Shown: positions 32,291 through 46,110 of the stretch, piece by piece | How positions within the stretch are numbered: position 1 is the first letter of the stretch | Layout of the letters: each line of letters starts with the position of its first letter | NCBI RefSeq assembly: GCF_017313275.1 | Contig: NZ_JAFLNM010000001.1 | Coordinates: 310,001-374,000 of the forward strand | Source: Flagellimonas profundi | GTDB lineage: Bacteria; Bacteroidota; Bacteroidia; Flavobacteriales; Flavobacteriaceae | Direction of reading: 5' to 3' | DNA: 64,000 nt | Notes under the pieces: generated by a model | Seen by the model: only the letters and a program-made list of their open reading frames with translations | What the model was told of the DNA's origin: nothing | The model's database searches: none | Made by a program: the position numbers and the translations under genes

Positions 32291-32944
32291 TTATAACGAC
32301 CAAGCTTTTCCACCGGTCAATGTCTCTAGGTCCCCACAGGGAACGTACTCCCCGGGAATGGGCAAATAAGCCAATACTTCCTCACCTACGTATTCTGAGT
32401 TTTTGTAGGCCCAAGTGGCCAGATCCCTCAAATCGTTGGCAAAGGAGAAACGGGCGATTTCATCGTCCAATACGGCCTCGCCACCTTGCATAATGGCCTG
32501 CATATAGCTCATGATGGCCTCGGAATGTGCCTCTTCTTCCTCATCGGTGCGTTTCTTGAGATATTTTTGCAAGGCAGGCTCAATGTCCGCTGCCTCAATA
32601 TCCATTAATGTTTCCTTACCTGAATCCGCAAGTACCTTATCGTAGAACTTGTTCATTTTCATGACGACAAAATCCCTTTGGTCCAAGGGCATTACTTCAT
32701 CCAGATAAGCATCGATAAATACATGTACATTCACTTCGGTTGCAGAAGGGGTATCTGTTTTAGGAAGAATCACGTCCAATGTCTGTGCCATGGCATATCC
32801 ATGTTCCTTGTCAAGGAAACTTGGAGTCCATTCGGCATAGGCTGGCTTGTTTTTACAGCTCTGCAATAACGATAATAAGGTCGGTGTGGCCACGGCATAG
32901 CCAAAGGCCAATCCCATATTTTTAAGTGCTGATCTTCTTTCCAT
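32291..32944 (-). CDS. Gluconate 2-dehydrogenase subunit 3-family protein
   Basis: The 217-residue protein has an N-terminal ERRSALKNMGLAFG segment followed by a hydrophobic stretch and SLLQSCKN, which looks like a Tat-type lipoprotein signal. The rest matches the gluconate_2-dh3 family, the small subunit of periplasmic GMC dehydrogenases. In Caulobacter the equivalent LacC works with LacA to oxidise lactose to 3-keto-lactose. It begins at the stop codon of the GMC gene (TAATG overlap), so the two are translationally coupled and probably form one complex. Confidence 0.85.
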   Translation of the reverse strand: MERRSALKNMGLAFGYAVATPTLLSLLQSCKNKPAYAEWTPSFLDKEHGYAMAQTLDVILPKTDTPSATEVNVHVFIDAYLDEVMPLDQRDFVVMKMNKFYDKVLADSGKETLMDIEAADIEPALQKYLKKRTDEEEEAHSEAIMSYMQAIMQGGEAVLDDEIARFSFANDLRDLATWAYKNSEYVGEEVLAYLPIPGEYVPCGDLETLTGGKAWSL

Positions 32945-34662
32945 TATATATTTCCTTTTTTAAGTTCTTGGGCGGCGTGGTTGGCGGCCCTTGCAGTAAA
33001 TGCCATATAGGTCAACGATGGGTTTACGCAACTTGCGGAAGCCATGAAGGCACCATCGGTAACGTAAACATTTTTACAGGCATGAACTTGGTTAAATCCA
33101 TTGACCACGGAAGTTTTTGGGTCACGCCCCATACGCGCAGTACCCATTTCGTGGATACCCAGTCCAAGCGCGCCCGGATTATCATAAGGTTGGACATCCC
33201 TTAATCCTGCTTTGGTAAGCATTTCGACGGCCTGTTCTTTCATATCTTCCCGCATCTTCCATTCATTTTCTTTGAATTCTGCATCAAAAGTTACGGTAGG
33301 TAGGCCCCATTTGTCCTTTTTATCATAATCCAAGGTCATTCTGTTGTCTTGATATGGCAGAACCTCTCCAAATCCACCCATTCCAAAAGTCCAGCCCCCC
33401 GGTTTGAGCATGGCATCTTTATACTCTTTACCATAGGACAATTCCGCTACGTTATTTTCCCAGTTGCCCCTACCGGCACCACCTTGGTAACCATACCCAC
33501 GGATAAAGTTTTTCATGTTGGAACTACCTCCCAGATTTCTAAATCTTGGAATATAGATGCCATTGGGTTTTCTACCCTTATAATATTTGTCTTCGAAACC
33601 ATCAAACTTACCAGATGCTCCCACTCCCAAATGGTGGTCCATGATATTTCTACCCAATTGATCTGAATCATTTCCCAAACCATCTGGGAATCTATCGGAT
33701 TTGGATTGCATCAATATGGAAGTTGAGGCAATTGAAGATGCGCAAAGGAAAATCACTTTGGCTTTGAACTCAAACTCTTCTTTGGTTTCCCTATCGATTA
33801 CCTTGACACCTGTAGCTTTTTGGGTGTCCGGGTCATAAATTACCTCGTGAACTATGGAGTCCGGCCTTAGGGTAAGGTTACCTGTTCTTTCAGCTGTTGG
33901 AAGGGTAGAGGAGACACTGCTGAAATATCCTCCGAAAGGACATCCTCTGATACAACGGTTACGAAATTGACAACGTACGCGGCCATCTCCTTCAAATTTT
34001 TTGTCACTGTTAATGTGAGCTGTTCTTCCTGCGGTAATCACCCGACCATTAAAATGTTCTGCTACCTTTTCACGGACATGTTGCTCCACACAGTTAAGTT
34101 CCATCATAGGCTCAAACTGACCATCGGGTAGTTGGGGCAATCCGAGATTTTCCCCGGAAACTCCGATAAAGCTTTCAACCTTATCATACCATGGGGCTAT
34201 ATCTTTATAACGTACCGGCCAATCTACGGCAATACCATCATTTTTATTCGCTTCAAAATCGATGTCGCTCCAACGGTAGCTTTGACGTCCCCACATGATG
34301 GAACGTCCACCTACGTGATAGCCTCTCATCCAATCAAACCTTTTGGTTTCATTGTAAGGGTGTTCCAGATCGTTTACGAACCAATGTTTGGAAGCGGCTT
34401 GCACCGTGTAACCTGTTCTGGATTGTTTCTCCTGCTTTTTTTTGTCTTCCCTTGTCTGTTGCCCTCCATGGGGAAAATCCCATGGATCCATATTGGCGGT
34501 TGGATAATCTTCACGGTGTTTTACCATGGGTCCACGTTCCAAGACCAAGGTCTTGAGACCGTTTTCGCATAACTCTTTGGCAGCCCAACCACCGCTGATA
34601 CCCGTACCTACCACGATGGCATCATAGGACTCTTGTTCTTCGTTGTAATAAAATTTGCTCAT
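32944..34662 (-). CDS. GMC-family oxidoreductase (sugar 3-dehydrogenase type)
   Basis: The 572-residue FAD-dependent oxidoreductase shows the Rossmann motif VVGTGISGGWAAKELCENG, the middle RCQFRNRCIRGCPFGGYFS Cys cluster and the C-terminal GMC catalytic region (HEMGTARMG and SCVNPSLTYMA). It has no signal peptide of its own, so export would rely on the Tat signal of subunit 3. The closest known functional type is the LacA/P2Ox-like family that oxidises C3 of sugars. The context of beta-galactosidase, DUF1080 and Gfo/Idh/MocA genes supports a 3-keto-galactoside or glucoside route. The electron acceptor is not encoded next to it. Confidence 0.88.
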   Translation of the reverse strand: MSKFYYNEEQESYDAIVVGTGISGGWAAKELCENGLKTLVLERGPMVKHREDYPTANMDPWDFPHGGQQTREDKKKQEKQSRTGYTVQAASKHWFVNDLEHPYNETKRFDWMRGYHVGGRSIMWGRQSYRWSDIDFEANKNDGIAVDWPVRYKDIAPWYDKVESFIGVSGENLGLPQLPDGQFEPMMELNCVEQHVREKVAEHFNGRVITAGRTAHINSDKKFEGDGRVRCQFRNRCIRGCPFGGYFSSVSSTLPTAERTGNLTLRPDSIVHEVIYDPDTQKATGVKVIDRETKEEFEFKAKVIFLCASSIASTSILMQSKSDRFPDGLGNDSDQLGRNIMDHHLGVGASGKFDGFEDKYYKGRKPNGIYIPRFRNLGGSSNMKNFIRGYGYQGGAGRGNWENNVAELSYGKEYKDAMLKPGGWTFGMGGFGEVLPYQDNRMTLDYDKKDKWGLPTVTFDAEFKENEWKMREDMKEQAVEMLTKAGLRDVQPYDNPGALGLGIHEMGTARMGRDPKTSVVNGFNQVHACKNVYVTDGAFMASASCVNPSLTYMAFTARAANHAAQELKKGNI

Positions 34663-34988
34663 TAGTTAATAATTATAATTGTAAGATATCAAAATTTCTT
34701 GCTCTTCGATTGTTATTTCATTTAAAATATCAAAGGGTACTTTCCTTTGCGTTCACGTTGTATATTTTTTATTCCATAGTGGCTTTTATTATATACTTTA
34801 GGAGGTACATTCGGATTATTTTCCACCGGAAGAACTCTTTCGATGGAAAGGGCATGGTCTTTTTGATCGTGCCCTTTTAGTTCAGACGGCTTAGTGAGTA
34901 TAATGTGTTGGTCATTGGTTCATTGACATATTTCATCACCAAACCTTTTATATACCTCTTTTTTATCATATCCTATCGATCATGCCCA
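34663..34988. other. Intergenic region between Gfo/Idh/MocA and GMC genes
   Basis: No gene is seen in these 326 bp. A hairpin (AAAGGGCA at 34847-34854 with TGCCCTTT at 34870-34877) may end or attenuate the upstream minus-strand transcript, though its T-runs are short. A separate promoter for the GMC gene is likely but not clearly visible. Confidence 0.4.
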
Positions 34989-36320
34989 CTAAAGAACTTT
35001 AGCCTGGCCTGGCACCGGGACAGGATAGTTGCCATTTTCATCAGGCCTTGTTGGTGTCGGAGAATCCCAGCTAAGTTCTTCTGGCATAAGTTGTAGATCG
35101 GATGCTAGGGCCTCTTCCCATCCGATGACTTTTCCACTGTAGGTTGCCATACGCCCCATTATCGCAGTCATAGTACTTTTTGCACCATTGTAAGCATCGT
35201 TGATGACCGCATTGTTTCGTATAGAAGCAAACAGTTCATTATGCTCCTGTTGATACGGGTTATGCCCTTTGGAGTTTCCTATGGACTGTATTTCCTTACC
35301 GTCCAGGTCATAGATCTTGGCGACCCCTGCGTCATGGGTGTCCACCCTACCATTGGTTAGCTGAAACGCCTCGCCCACTCGGTACATGGTGTTGGGCTGG
35401 TGCCTACATTGGCTTGCGATGACCGCTCCGCTGGGATAGGTGAACTCTACAAAATGATGGTCGAATATTTCTCCGTGATCAGGCCCTTTCCGGACCATGC
35501 GTCCGCCCATGCCCTGCGCAGAGACAGGATATTCCCCAATGAACCAGTTGGCCACATCGATGTTATGGATGTGCTGTTCCAAAATGTGGTCTCCGCAGAT
35601 CCAATTGAAATAGTACCAATTCCTCATCTGATATTCTAGTTCGGACTGTTCTGGTTTTCGTGGACGTACCCATACCCCGGAAGAGTTCCAATAGACCTGC
35701 CCCGACAGGATTTTGCCCAGTTCACCGCCCTTGATAAGTGAATTTACTTTGATGTAATTTTCCTGATAATGTCGCTGTAGCCCGACAACGACATTTAGTT
35801 TCTTCTGCTCGGCCAACTTGGCCGTCTCCAATACTTTGCGTATTCCGGGCGCATCTGTGGCCACCGGTTTTTCCATAAATACGTGTTTATCATTTTCAAT
35901 GGCATAGGCAAAATGATAGGGTCTAAAACCGGGAGGAGTGGTCAATATGACCACATCCGCAAGGTCAATGGCCTTTTTAAAGCCATCAAAGCCAACAAAC
36001 TTATGCTTGTCCTTTACGTTGATCTTTCCAGTGTCCTTGTATTTTTCGTACAAATGACCGTAGCTGGAACTCAACTGGTCTTCAAAGAGATCGGCCATTG
36101 CGACCAGTTCCACATGGTCGTCCGCTTCCAATGCTTGGTTGGCTGCACCCGTACCACGTCCCCCACAGCCCACAAGGGCGATTTTTAATTTTTTCTCGTT
36201 AAAAACATTCACCATGGCATTGGTGCCCAGAGATGGCAAAACTAACGCACCGGATGCCAAAGAGGCATTTTTAATAAATCTTCTTCTTGATTCGGTATTC
36301 GGTTGGTCTTTATGTTCCAT
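34989..36320 (-). CDS. Gfo/Idh/MocA family oxidoreductase with Tat-like signal
   Basis: From the ATG at 36320 the protein has 443 residues. The longer start at 36365 would put an unnatural extension before the signal and overlap the upstream gene. The N-terminus has SRRRFIKNASLASGAL, a twin-arginine type signal. The Rossmann fold begins KIALVGCGGRGTGAA, and EKPVATDAPGIR is the family's conserved EKP motif. DHILEQHIHNIDVANW contains the substrate-site His and Asp. Members interconvert hydroxy and keto sugars with NAD(P), and in Bacteroidota secreted forms act on 3-keto sugars. It starts 19 bp after the SUMF1-like gene. Confidence 0.87.
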   Translation of the reverse strand: MEHKDQPNTESRRRFIKNASLASGALVLPSLGTNAMVNVFNEKKLKIALVGCGGRGTGAANQALEADDHVELVAMADLFEDQLSSSYGHLYEKYKDTGKINVKDKHKFVGFDGFKKAIDLADVVILTTPPGFRPYHFAYAIENDKHVFMEKPVATDAPGIRKVLETAKLAEQKKLNVVVGLQRHYQENYIKVNSLIKGGELGKILSGQVYWNSSGVWVRPRKPEQSELEYQMRNWYYFNWICGDHILEQHIHNIDVANWFIGEYPVSAQGMGGRMVRKGPDHGEIFDHHFVEFTYPSGAVIASQCRHQPNTMYRVGEAFQLTNGRVDTHDAGVAKIYDLDGKEIQSIGNSKGHNPYQQEHNELFASIRNNAVINDAYNGAKSTMTAIMGRMATYSGKVIGWEEALASDLQLMPEELSWDSPTPTRPDENGNYPVPVPGQAKVL

Positions 36321-36339
36321 TTGTTTATTTTTTTTTACA

Positions 36340-37314
36340 TTAATTTTTAATCCAATAATCGTCATAATTCTCGGGTGTTGGTGTCGCCATAGGCCGTACT
36401 ACCCTAAATCCCACAAAAGGTGCATCCGTAAACCACCATTTACTCCTCGGAAATTGTGGATCTCGTTGTTTCCAAATGGGATCGGAAGCCAATCTGGAGG
36501 CACTACGTAGTTGTTTTGCTTCGTCCCTGAAAGAACCTCCTCGAATGGCCACGGGATATTCTGTGACCACTGGTTCAAAAGGAAGTTGGGCGTTTTCATA
36601 CCCATTTTCATGATATTGATCCAAAGTCCATTCTGCCACATTGCCGTAAATATCATACAGACCCCATGGATTTGGCTTTTTGGTTCCGACTTGATGGTAT
36701 GTTCCTTCACTGTTATCTTTAAACCACGCATAGTCTTCCAGGTTCGACGGGTCGTCACCAAAATAATAGGATTGTTCTGTTCCTGCGCGCGCCGCATATT
36801 CCCATTCTGCTTCTGTCGGCAATCGATAGTAATGTCCGGTAATGGAAGAGAGCCATTCACAGAAAGTAGAGGCCGCCCTTTGCGTTATATTGACCGCTGG
36901 ATAATTGGCATCCCGGCCCATGCCCAGGCTCATGTCCACATAAGGTGTCGTAGCGCCCGAGATAGCGTCGGCGTCCAGTTGGACCTCACTTCCCTTTGTT
37001 TCATTTTTAAGGTTGTCTATCGTCCTCTCAATAAAGAGATTGTATAGCTCCCAGGTCACTTCAAATTTTGACATCCAAAACCCATCTACTTCAATTTCGC
37101 GCACAGGCCCTTCGTCCGGTTTTCTTCTCGCTTCTCCAGCTTTGCTCCCCATCAGGAATGTTCCCGATGGAATCGAGACCATTTCCATATGTGCATCGGT
37201 TCCCGGCAAAAGTTCCGTATAGTTTGACCTTTCCTGACCAAAGGCAATCGCCGCACTGCAGAAGAAAAAACAGGCCATTTTGATAAAATTGATATGTGAA
37301 CTCATGGTAAGCAT
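36340..37314 (-). CDS. SUMF1/FGE-sulfatase-domain secreted protein
   Basis: The 324-residue protein has a signal peptide ending near IAFGQ. The formylglycine-generating-enzyme-like domain is seen in IPSGTFLMGS, GFWMSKFEVTWELY, RLPTEAEWEYAARAGT, YGNVAEW, IRGGSF and the closing PFVGFRVVRP. True sulfatase activators need specific Cys residues; none stands out in the last third, so this is more likely a binding or structural FGE-like protein. No sulfatase gene lies in the window. Its ATG overlaps the stop of the preceding gene (TAATG). Confidence 0.85.
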   Translation of the reverse strand: MLTMSSHINFIKMACFFFCSAAIAFGQERSNYTELLPGTDAHMEMVSIPSGTFLMGSKAGEARRKPDEGPVREIEVDGFWMSKFEVTWELYNLFIERTIDNLKNETKGSEVQLDADAISGATTPYVDMSLGMGRDANYPAVNITQRAASTFCEWLSSITGHYYRLPTEAEWEYAARAGTEQSYYFGDDPSNLEDYAWFKDNSEGTYHQVGTKKPNPWGLYDIYGNVAEWTLDQYHENGYENAQLPFEPVVTEYPVAIRGGSFRDEAKQLRSASRLASDPIWKQRDPQFPRSKWWFTDAPFVGFRVVRPMATPTPENYDDYWIKN

Positions 37315-38246
37315 TAAAATGAGTCACTTTGTTTATATGCTTCAATCACAGCCTGTTCACCATCTTTGCCTGGCCTTGAATTCCCGTGCTCCATGCCCAC
37401 AATTCCCTGATAACCTTTGGAATGGATATGTTCAAATACATTCTTGTAATTGATTTCACCGGTTGTGGGTTCTTTTCTTCCGGGGTTATCACCCACTTGG
37501 AAGTAGGCAATCTCTTCCCATGATGCATCTATGTTGGGAATAAGGTTCCCCTCTTGGATCTGTTGATGGTAGATATCAAAAAGGATTTTACAGGATGGGC
37601 TGTCCACCGCTTTGCATATTTCATAGGCTTGGGGACTATCGGTTAGAAAAAGCCCGGGATGATCCCTGAAATTGAGCGGTTCCAGCACCATGGTCAACCC
37701 ATGGGGTTCCAAAAGGGCACAGGCCCGTTTGAGCGATTCCACCACATTGGCCGTTTGGTAACCCTTTCGTAGTCGCAGGTCTACATGGCCCGGAACCACT
37801 GTCATCCATTGGGCATTGATCCGCTTGGCCACCTCTATGGATTCCTTGATTTCCTTCAAGAACTTTTCACGCAGCGAAATATCTCCATTGGTCAGGTTGG
37901 GCTTGTTCCATGAAATCTCATGGGCCACGAACACCCCCATGGAAAGGCCCCTATTCTCCATGGTACGTGCCATTTTTCGCTGTAATTCTATGGAGCGGCC
38001 CTTCATACCGTTGTCCTCAAAAGCAGTAAAGCCCATATCCGCCATAAAGTTCAATTGGTCAATGGGGTCATCGCCTGCCGAGGCTTTGAACATGCCCAAA
38101 TGTGGGGCATATTTTAGGTTGAATTGAGCAGGTGCCATAGAGATATGGTCACCCATTCTTTTGTTCTGTGCGAACAATCCTGTCACCCCTAGGCCCAAGG
38201 CCCCCGAGAGTATTACATTGTCCTTTACAAAATTTCTACGGTTCAT
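37314..38246 (-). CDS. Hydroxypyruvate isomerase-like TIM-barrel protein
   Basis: The 310-residue protein has an N-terminal twin-arginine-like signal (NRRNFVKDNVILSGALG). The remainder is an AP-endonuclease-2-type TIM barrel. Metal and active-site segments are MVLEPLN, KILFDIYHQQIQEGNL (characteristic of hydroxypyruvate isomerases) and GMEHGNSRPG. It probably isomerises a sugar or keto-acid in the periplasm. In 3-keto-glycoside loci such isomerases act on keto sugars. It is translationally coupled to the SUMF1-like gene and lies 86 bp after the beta-galactosidase. Confidence 0.82.
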   Translation of the reverse strand: MNRRNFVKDNVILSGALGLGVTGLFAQNKRMGDHISMAPAQFNLKYAPHLGMFKASAGDDPIDQLNFMADMGFTAFEDNGMKGRSIELQRKMARTMENRGLSMGVFVAHEISWNKPNLTNGDISLREKFLKEIKESIEVAKRINAQWMTVVPGHVDLRLRKGYQTANVVESLKRACALLEPHGLTMVLEPLNFRDHPGLFLTDSPQAYEICKAVDSPSCKILFDIYHQQIQEGNLIPNIDASWEEIAYFQVGDNPGRKEPTTGEINYKNVFEHIHSKGYQGIVGMEHGNSRPGKDGEQAVIEAYKQSDSF

Positions 38247-38332
38247 AATAATGGTTTTTCATTTATTTATATTATATGTCATGGTTGTCGATGTTTCTGG
38301 ATTTTATACTTTGATGCTCGGTTGTACAAAAT

Positions 38333-42591
<4,259 letters not shown>

Positions 42592-42772
42592 GCTTTCAAC
42601 ACTGTTTACGAGGGTGTTTACTATCAGAAATACCCTGAATGTAAGTCATTTTAAAGCAATTACGTCATTATGTTCTTTTTGGTGTTGTACCAAATATTCA
42701 ATGACCAAGGGCTATAATTACTGAATTGTCAAAAAAACACTTACAAATTTTTTGATATTCCAAATTTAACAC

Positions 42773-42780
42773 TAATTTAG
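42773..42780 (+). promoter_or_regulatory. Probable -7 element of the SusC promoter
   Basis: TAATTTAG resembles TAnnTTTG and lies about 20 bp after a TTTG (42750-42753) that could serve as the -33 element. The resulting leader to the ATG at 42885 would be about 100 nt. Confidence 0.4.
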
Positions 42781-42839
42781 CAACAGTAGCACAGAGTATC
42801 ATAGATTTTTTAAAATTTTTCGTGGTTTTGATCAAAATT

Positions 42840-42852
42840 GTGCTGCTAGCAC
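42840..42852. promoter_or_regulatory. Palindrome GTGCT-N3-AGCAC, candidate GntR operator
   Basis: GTGCTGCTAGCAC has perfect 5-bp arms. A further half-site, AGCAC, occurs at 42788-42792. It sits between the putative susC promoter and its start codon, where binding would block transcription. Confidence 0.5.
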
Positions 42853-42884
42853 GAACTAATAACTAAACAACAAACATTCGATTT

Positions 42885-45800
42885 ATGAACAACCAATCGT
42901 CATTGCACAGAAAATGCATAGGAGGTAAGCCATGTGTTTTCTTGGCCTTTGTCCTGTTTTTGGGAGGTATATTTTTCTCCGCTGCTCAGGCCCAAGGTAT
43001 CACTGTCTCTGGAACGGTAACAGCCTCCTCGGATGGCCAGCCGCTACCAGGTGTCACTATTGTCGACATGAACGACTCTTCCAAAGGAACCATTACAGAC
43101 TTTGATGGAAATTATACCATTTCTGGAATTCAGGGGTCGACCTCTTTAAGGTTCAGTTCCATTGGATTTAAACCCTTAGTGGTTGCCGTTAACAACCGAA
43201 CAACTATTGACTTGGCCATGCAGGAGGATTTAGCCTCGTTGGACGAGGTGGTCGTTGTGGGGTATGGAACCCAGAAGAAAGCAACGGTCACCGGAGCAGT
43301 GGCAGCAGTAAAGGGAGAGGTTTTGGAAACCGCTCCAACCATAAGTGTTTCCAACGCCTTATCAGGGCGATTGCCTGGTCTTGTTGTGATTCAGACCAGT
43401 GGGGAACCAGGAAGTGATGCCGCCAGTATTAGCATTAGGGGTACCAATACACTTGGAAATAGTAGTCCATTAATCGTTATTGACGGTATTCCGGATCGTG
43501 ATGGAGGTATCGGACGACTCAATGGAAATGATATTGAAAATATTTCAGTGCTTAAGGATGCCTCCGCGGCCATTTATGGTGCAAGGGCTGCTAACGGGGC
43601 GATTATTGTGACAACAAAGCAAGGTAGGACGGGGAAGCCCGAAGTTACCTATACTGCCGATTTTGGTATGTCACAGCCCACCAAAGTGCCCGATATGGCA
43701 GGTGCTGTTGAATATGCAAACATCATGAACGAGATTACTGTTTTTAACAGTAATATCCCAGTTGGGGAATGGGGTGCTGCCTGGAACGCATTTGGTAATT
43801 CAGGCAGTTATACGATTCCATCAACGGACGAAACGGTGAATGCTGCATTTTCACCCGAGTCCGTTCAAGGATATGCCCAAAACTCGGATCCATGGCTTTA
43901 TCCGAATACTGATTGGTTCGATGCCACTTTTAAGGATTGGTCTATGCAGAGTAGGCACAATCTTTCCATTCGAGGAGGTGGTGAAAACATCAAGTACTTT
44001 TCATCCATAGGGTATTTCGATCAAGATGCGTATTACAAAAATTCATCTACCCGTTACCAACAATATAATTTTAGAATCAATACGGATATCAAGGTCAATG
44101 ATTATATCCAGACCAAACTGGGTTTTGCCTATAGGAAGGAAGATAGGCGTTATCCTACAGAAGGTTCTGGGGCCATTTTTAGGATGTTAATGAGAGGAAG
44201 GCCGACCGACCCCGCAATTTGGCCTACCGGTGAACCGGGACCTGATATTGAAAACGGGCAACAGCCAGTGGTCATTACGACCAATGCCACAGGATATGAT
44301 AGTCAGCCCACGGATTACCTTCAGTTTACGGGATCGGTGGATATTACACAACCTTGGATCGAAGGTCTGAAATTAACCTTGTTGGCCGGTATTGACCAAA
44401 GCCAAGTTAGAAGAAAACTATGGCAAGTACCTTGGGAATTGTATTCCTTGGACCGGGATACCTATATTAATACTGGCGAGCCCATACTGACCGCGAATAT
44501 CCGATCCAGTTTTACGGACCCAAGATTGACACAGTCCTCTGCGAATAATCTTAATACGAACCTAACAGCTTTGCTTAATTATGACCGTGTCTTTAACGAT
44601 GTGCATTCTGTTAATGTAATGGCCGGTGTGACACGTGAACGTTTTCAAAATGAATTCTTTTCGGCTTTTAGCAGAAACTTTATATCCTCTTCCATCGATC
44701 AATTGTTCTTTGGTGGTTCCGATGGACAGGAAGTGGACGGTAGAGCTTTTGATAGAGCTCGTCTAGGTTATTATGGACGGGTCCAATACGATTATAAACA
44801 AAAATATTTGGCCGAGTTCATCTGGAGATATGATGGTTCCTATATATTCCCGGCAGATGACAGATTTGGATTTTTCCCCGGATTCTTGGTGGGTTGGAAC
44901 GTTTCCAATGAGGATTGGTTCAATATTGATGCTATCAACTACCTTAAATTAAGGGGTTCATATGGTCAAATGGGTAACGATCAGGTGTTTTTTGATGGTT
45001 CATTGCAGGAATATGCCTATTTGTCAACGTATTCGCCCAACCAGTATCCTATAAACGGTGCAGTGGTAAACACTTTGGAAGAGGCTCTTTTGTCCAACCC
45101 TAATTTTACATGGGAGCGTGCCAATAATTTCAATCTTGGTCTGGATACGTATCTTTTTGACAATTCATTGAGCATGAGTTTTGAATATTTTTATAATAAA
45201 AGGGATCAAATTTTGATTCGTGAAACAGGATCCACTCCTGGTTCCTCTGGTATTTCGGACAAACTTCCTCCGGTAAACGCTGGAGAAGTGGCCAACAAGG
45301 GATTTGAGTTCGCAGTTAACTATTACGGAGGTAGTGAAGAAGGGATTTCCTGGGATGTGGGAATTAATGGAGGTTACGCTAAGAATGAGGTGGTCTTTAT
45401 GGATGAGATTCCCGGTGCCCCCGAATATCAGCGTCAAGAGGGTAAGCCAATAGGGGCCTACTTTGTATATAAATATGATGGTGTATTCAGGGATGAAGCG
45501 GATATATCTGCCAATACTTTGGATTATAGTGAAGTAACTCCTAACTTAAGGCCAGGTGACATGAAATTTAAGGATGTTAACGGTGATGGTGTAATCAATG
45601 GGGATGACCAAGTTCGTCTTGAGGAAAACATAGTTCCCAAATTCAATTTTGGGGCCACTTTCAATGCATCCTACAAGAATTTCAACTTAGCGGTGCTCTT
45701 CCAAGGTGCGACTGGAGCATCCTTGCCCATTCAAACAGAATCAGGGGATATTGGTAATTACCTACAATATTCCTACGATAATCGATGGAGTATCACCAAT

Positions 45801-46109
45801 CCAAGTAGTGTACATCCAAGATTGGCAACCAGGGGAGACACCTACTATACTGGTGGCAGCTATGGAAATAATACCTACTATCTATTTAGTAAGGATTATA
45901 TAAGACTAAAGAATGTACAATTGGCCTATAATTTTCCAAAAAAACTTCTTGAACCCTTTGGGTTGTCCGGTTTTAGTTTATACGTAAGCGCCAACAACTT
46001 GATAACATGGGCAAAAAATGATATTTATGACCCGGAATCCACAGTGAACAGTGGACAGTTTTATCCACAGGCTAGAGTTGTAAACACTGGATTTACAGTA
46101 AAATTTTAA
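42885..46109 (+). CDS. SusC/RagA-type TonB-dependent outer-membrane transporter
   Basis: The 1074-residue protein has a signal peptide (to about residue 37, AQAQG). A carboxypeptidase-D-regulatory-like domain follows (GTVTASSDGQPLPGVTI ... GTITDFDGNYTI). The TonB box region and plug are DEVVVVGYGTQKKATVTG and VSNALSGRLPGL. A 22-strand barrel ends in a terminal Phe (TGFTVKF). It imports oligosaccharides with the SusD partner encoded 1 bp downstream. The surrounding galactosidase and galactokinase genes suggest galactose-containing glycans. Confidence 0.95.
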   Translation: MNNQSSLHRKCIGGKPCVFLAFVLFLGGIFFSAAQAQGITVSGTVTASSDGQPLPGVTIVDMNDSSKGTITDFDGNYTISGIQGSTSLRFSSIGFKPLVVAVNNRTTIDLAMQEDLASLDEVVVVGYGTQKKATVTGAVAAVKGEVLETAPTISVSNALSGRLPGLVVIQTSGEPGSDAASISIRGTNTLGNSSPLIVIDGIPDRDGGIGRLNGNDIENISVLKDASAAIYGARAANGAIIVTTKQGRTGKPEVTYTADFGMSQPTKVPDMAGAVEYANIMNEITVFNSNIPVGEWGAAWNAFGNSGSYTIPSTDETVNAAFSPESVQGYAQNSDPWLYPNTDWFDATFKDWSMQSRHNLSIRGGGENIKYFSSIGYFDQDAYYKNSSTRYQQYNFRINTDIKVNDYIQTKLGFAYRKEDRRYPTEGSGAIFRMLMRGRPTDPAIWPTGEPGPDIENGQQPVVITTNATGYDSQPTDYLQFTGSVDITQPWIEGLKLTLLAGIDQSQVRRKLWQVPWELYSLDRDTYINTGEPILTANIRSSFTDPRLTQSSANNLNTNLTALLNYDRVFNDVHSVNVMAGVTRERFQNEFFSAFSRNFISSSIDQLFFGGSDGQEVDGRAFDRARLGYYGRVQYDYKQKYLAEFIWRYDGSYIFPADDRFGFFPGFLVGWNVSNEDWFNIDAINYLKLRGSYGQMGNDQVFFDGSLQEYAYLSTYSPNQYPINGAVVNTLEEALLSNPNFTWERANNFNLGLDTYLFDNSLSMSFEYFYNKRDQILIRETGSTPGSSGISDKLPPVNAGEVANKGFEFAVNYYGGSEEGISWDVGINGGYAKNEVVFMDEIPGAPEYQRQEGKPIGAYFVYKYDGVFRDEADISANTLDYSEVTPNLRPGDMKFKDVNGDGVINGDDQVRLEENIVPKFNFGATFNASYKNFNLAVLFQGATGASLPIQTESGDIGNYLQYSYDNRWSITNPSSVHPRLATRGDTYYTGGSYGNNTYYLFSKDYIRLKNVQLAYNFPKKLLEPFGLSGFSLYVSANNLITWAKNDIYDPESTVNSGQFYPQARVVNTGFTVKF

Positions 46110-46110
46110 T

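Noticed and set aside
36340..37314. SUMF1-like gene as a sulfatase-maturing enzyme
   Set aside because: No sulfatase gene is present in the window and the characteristic catalytic Cys pair is not apparent.
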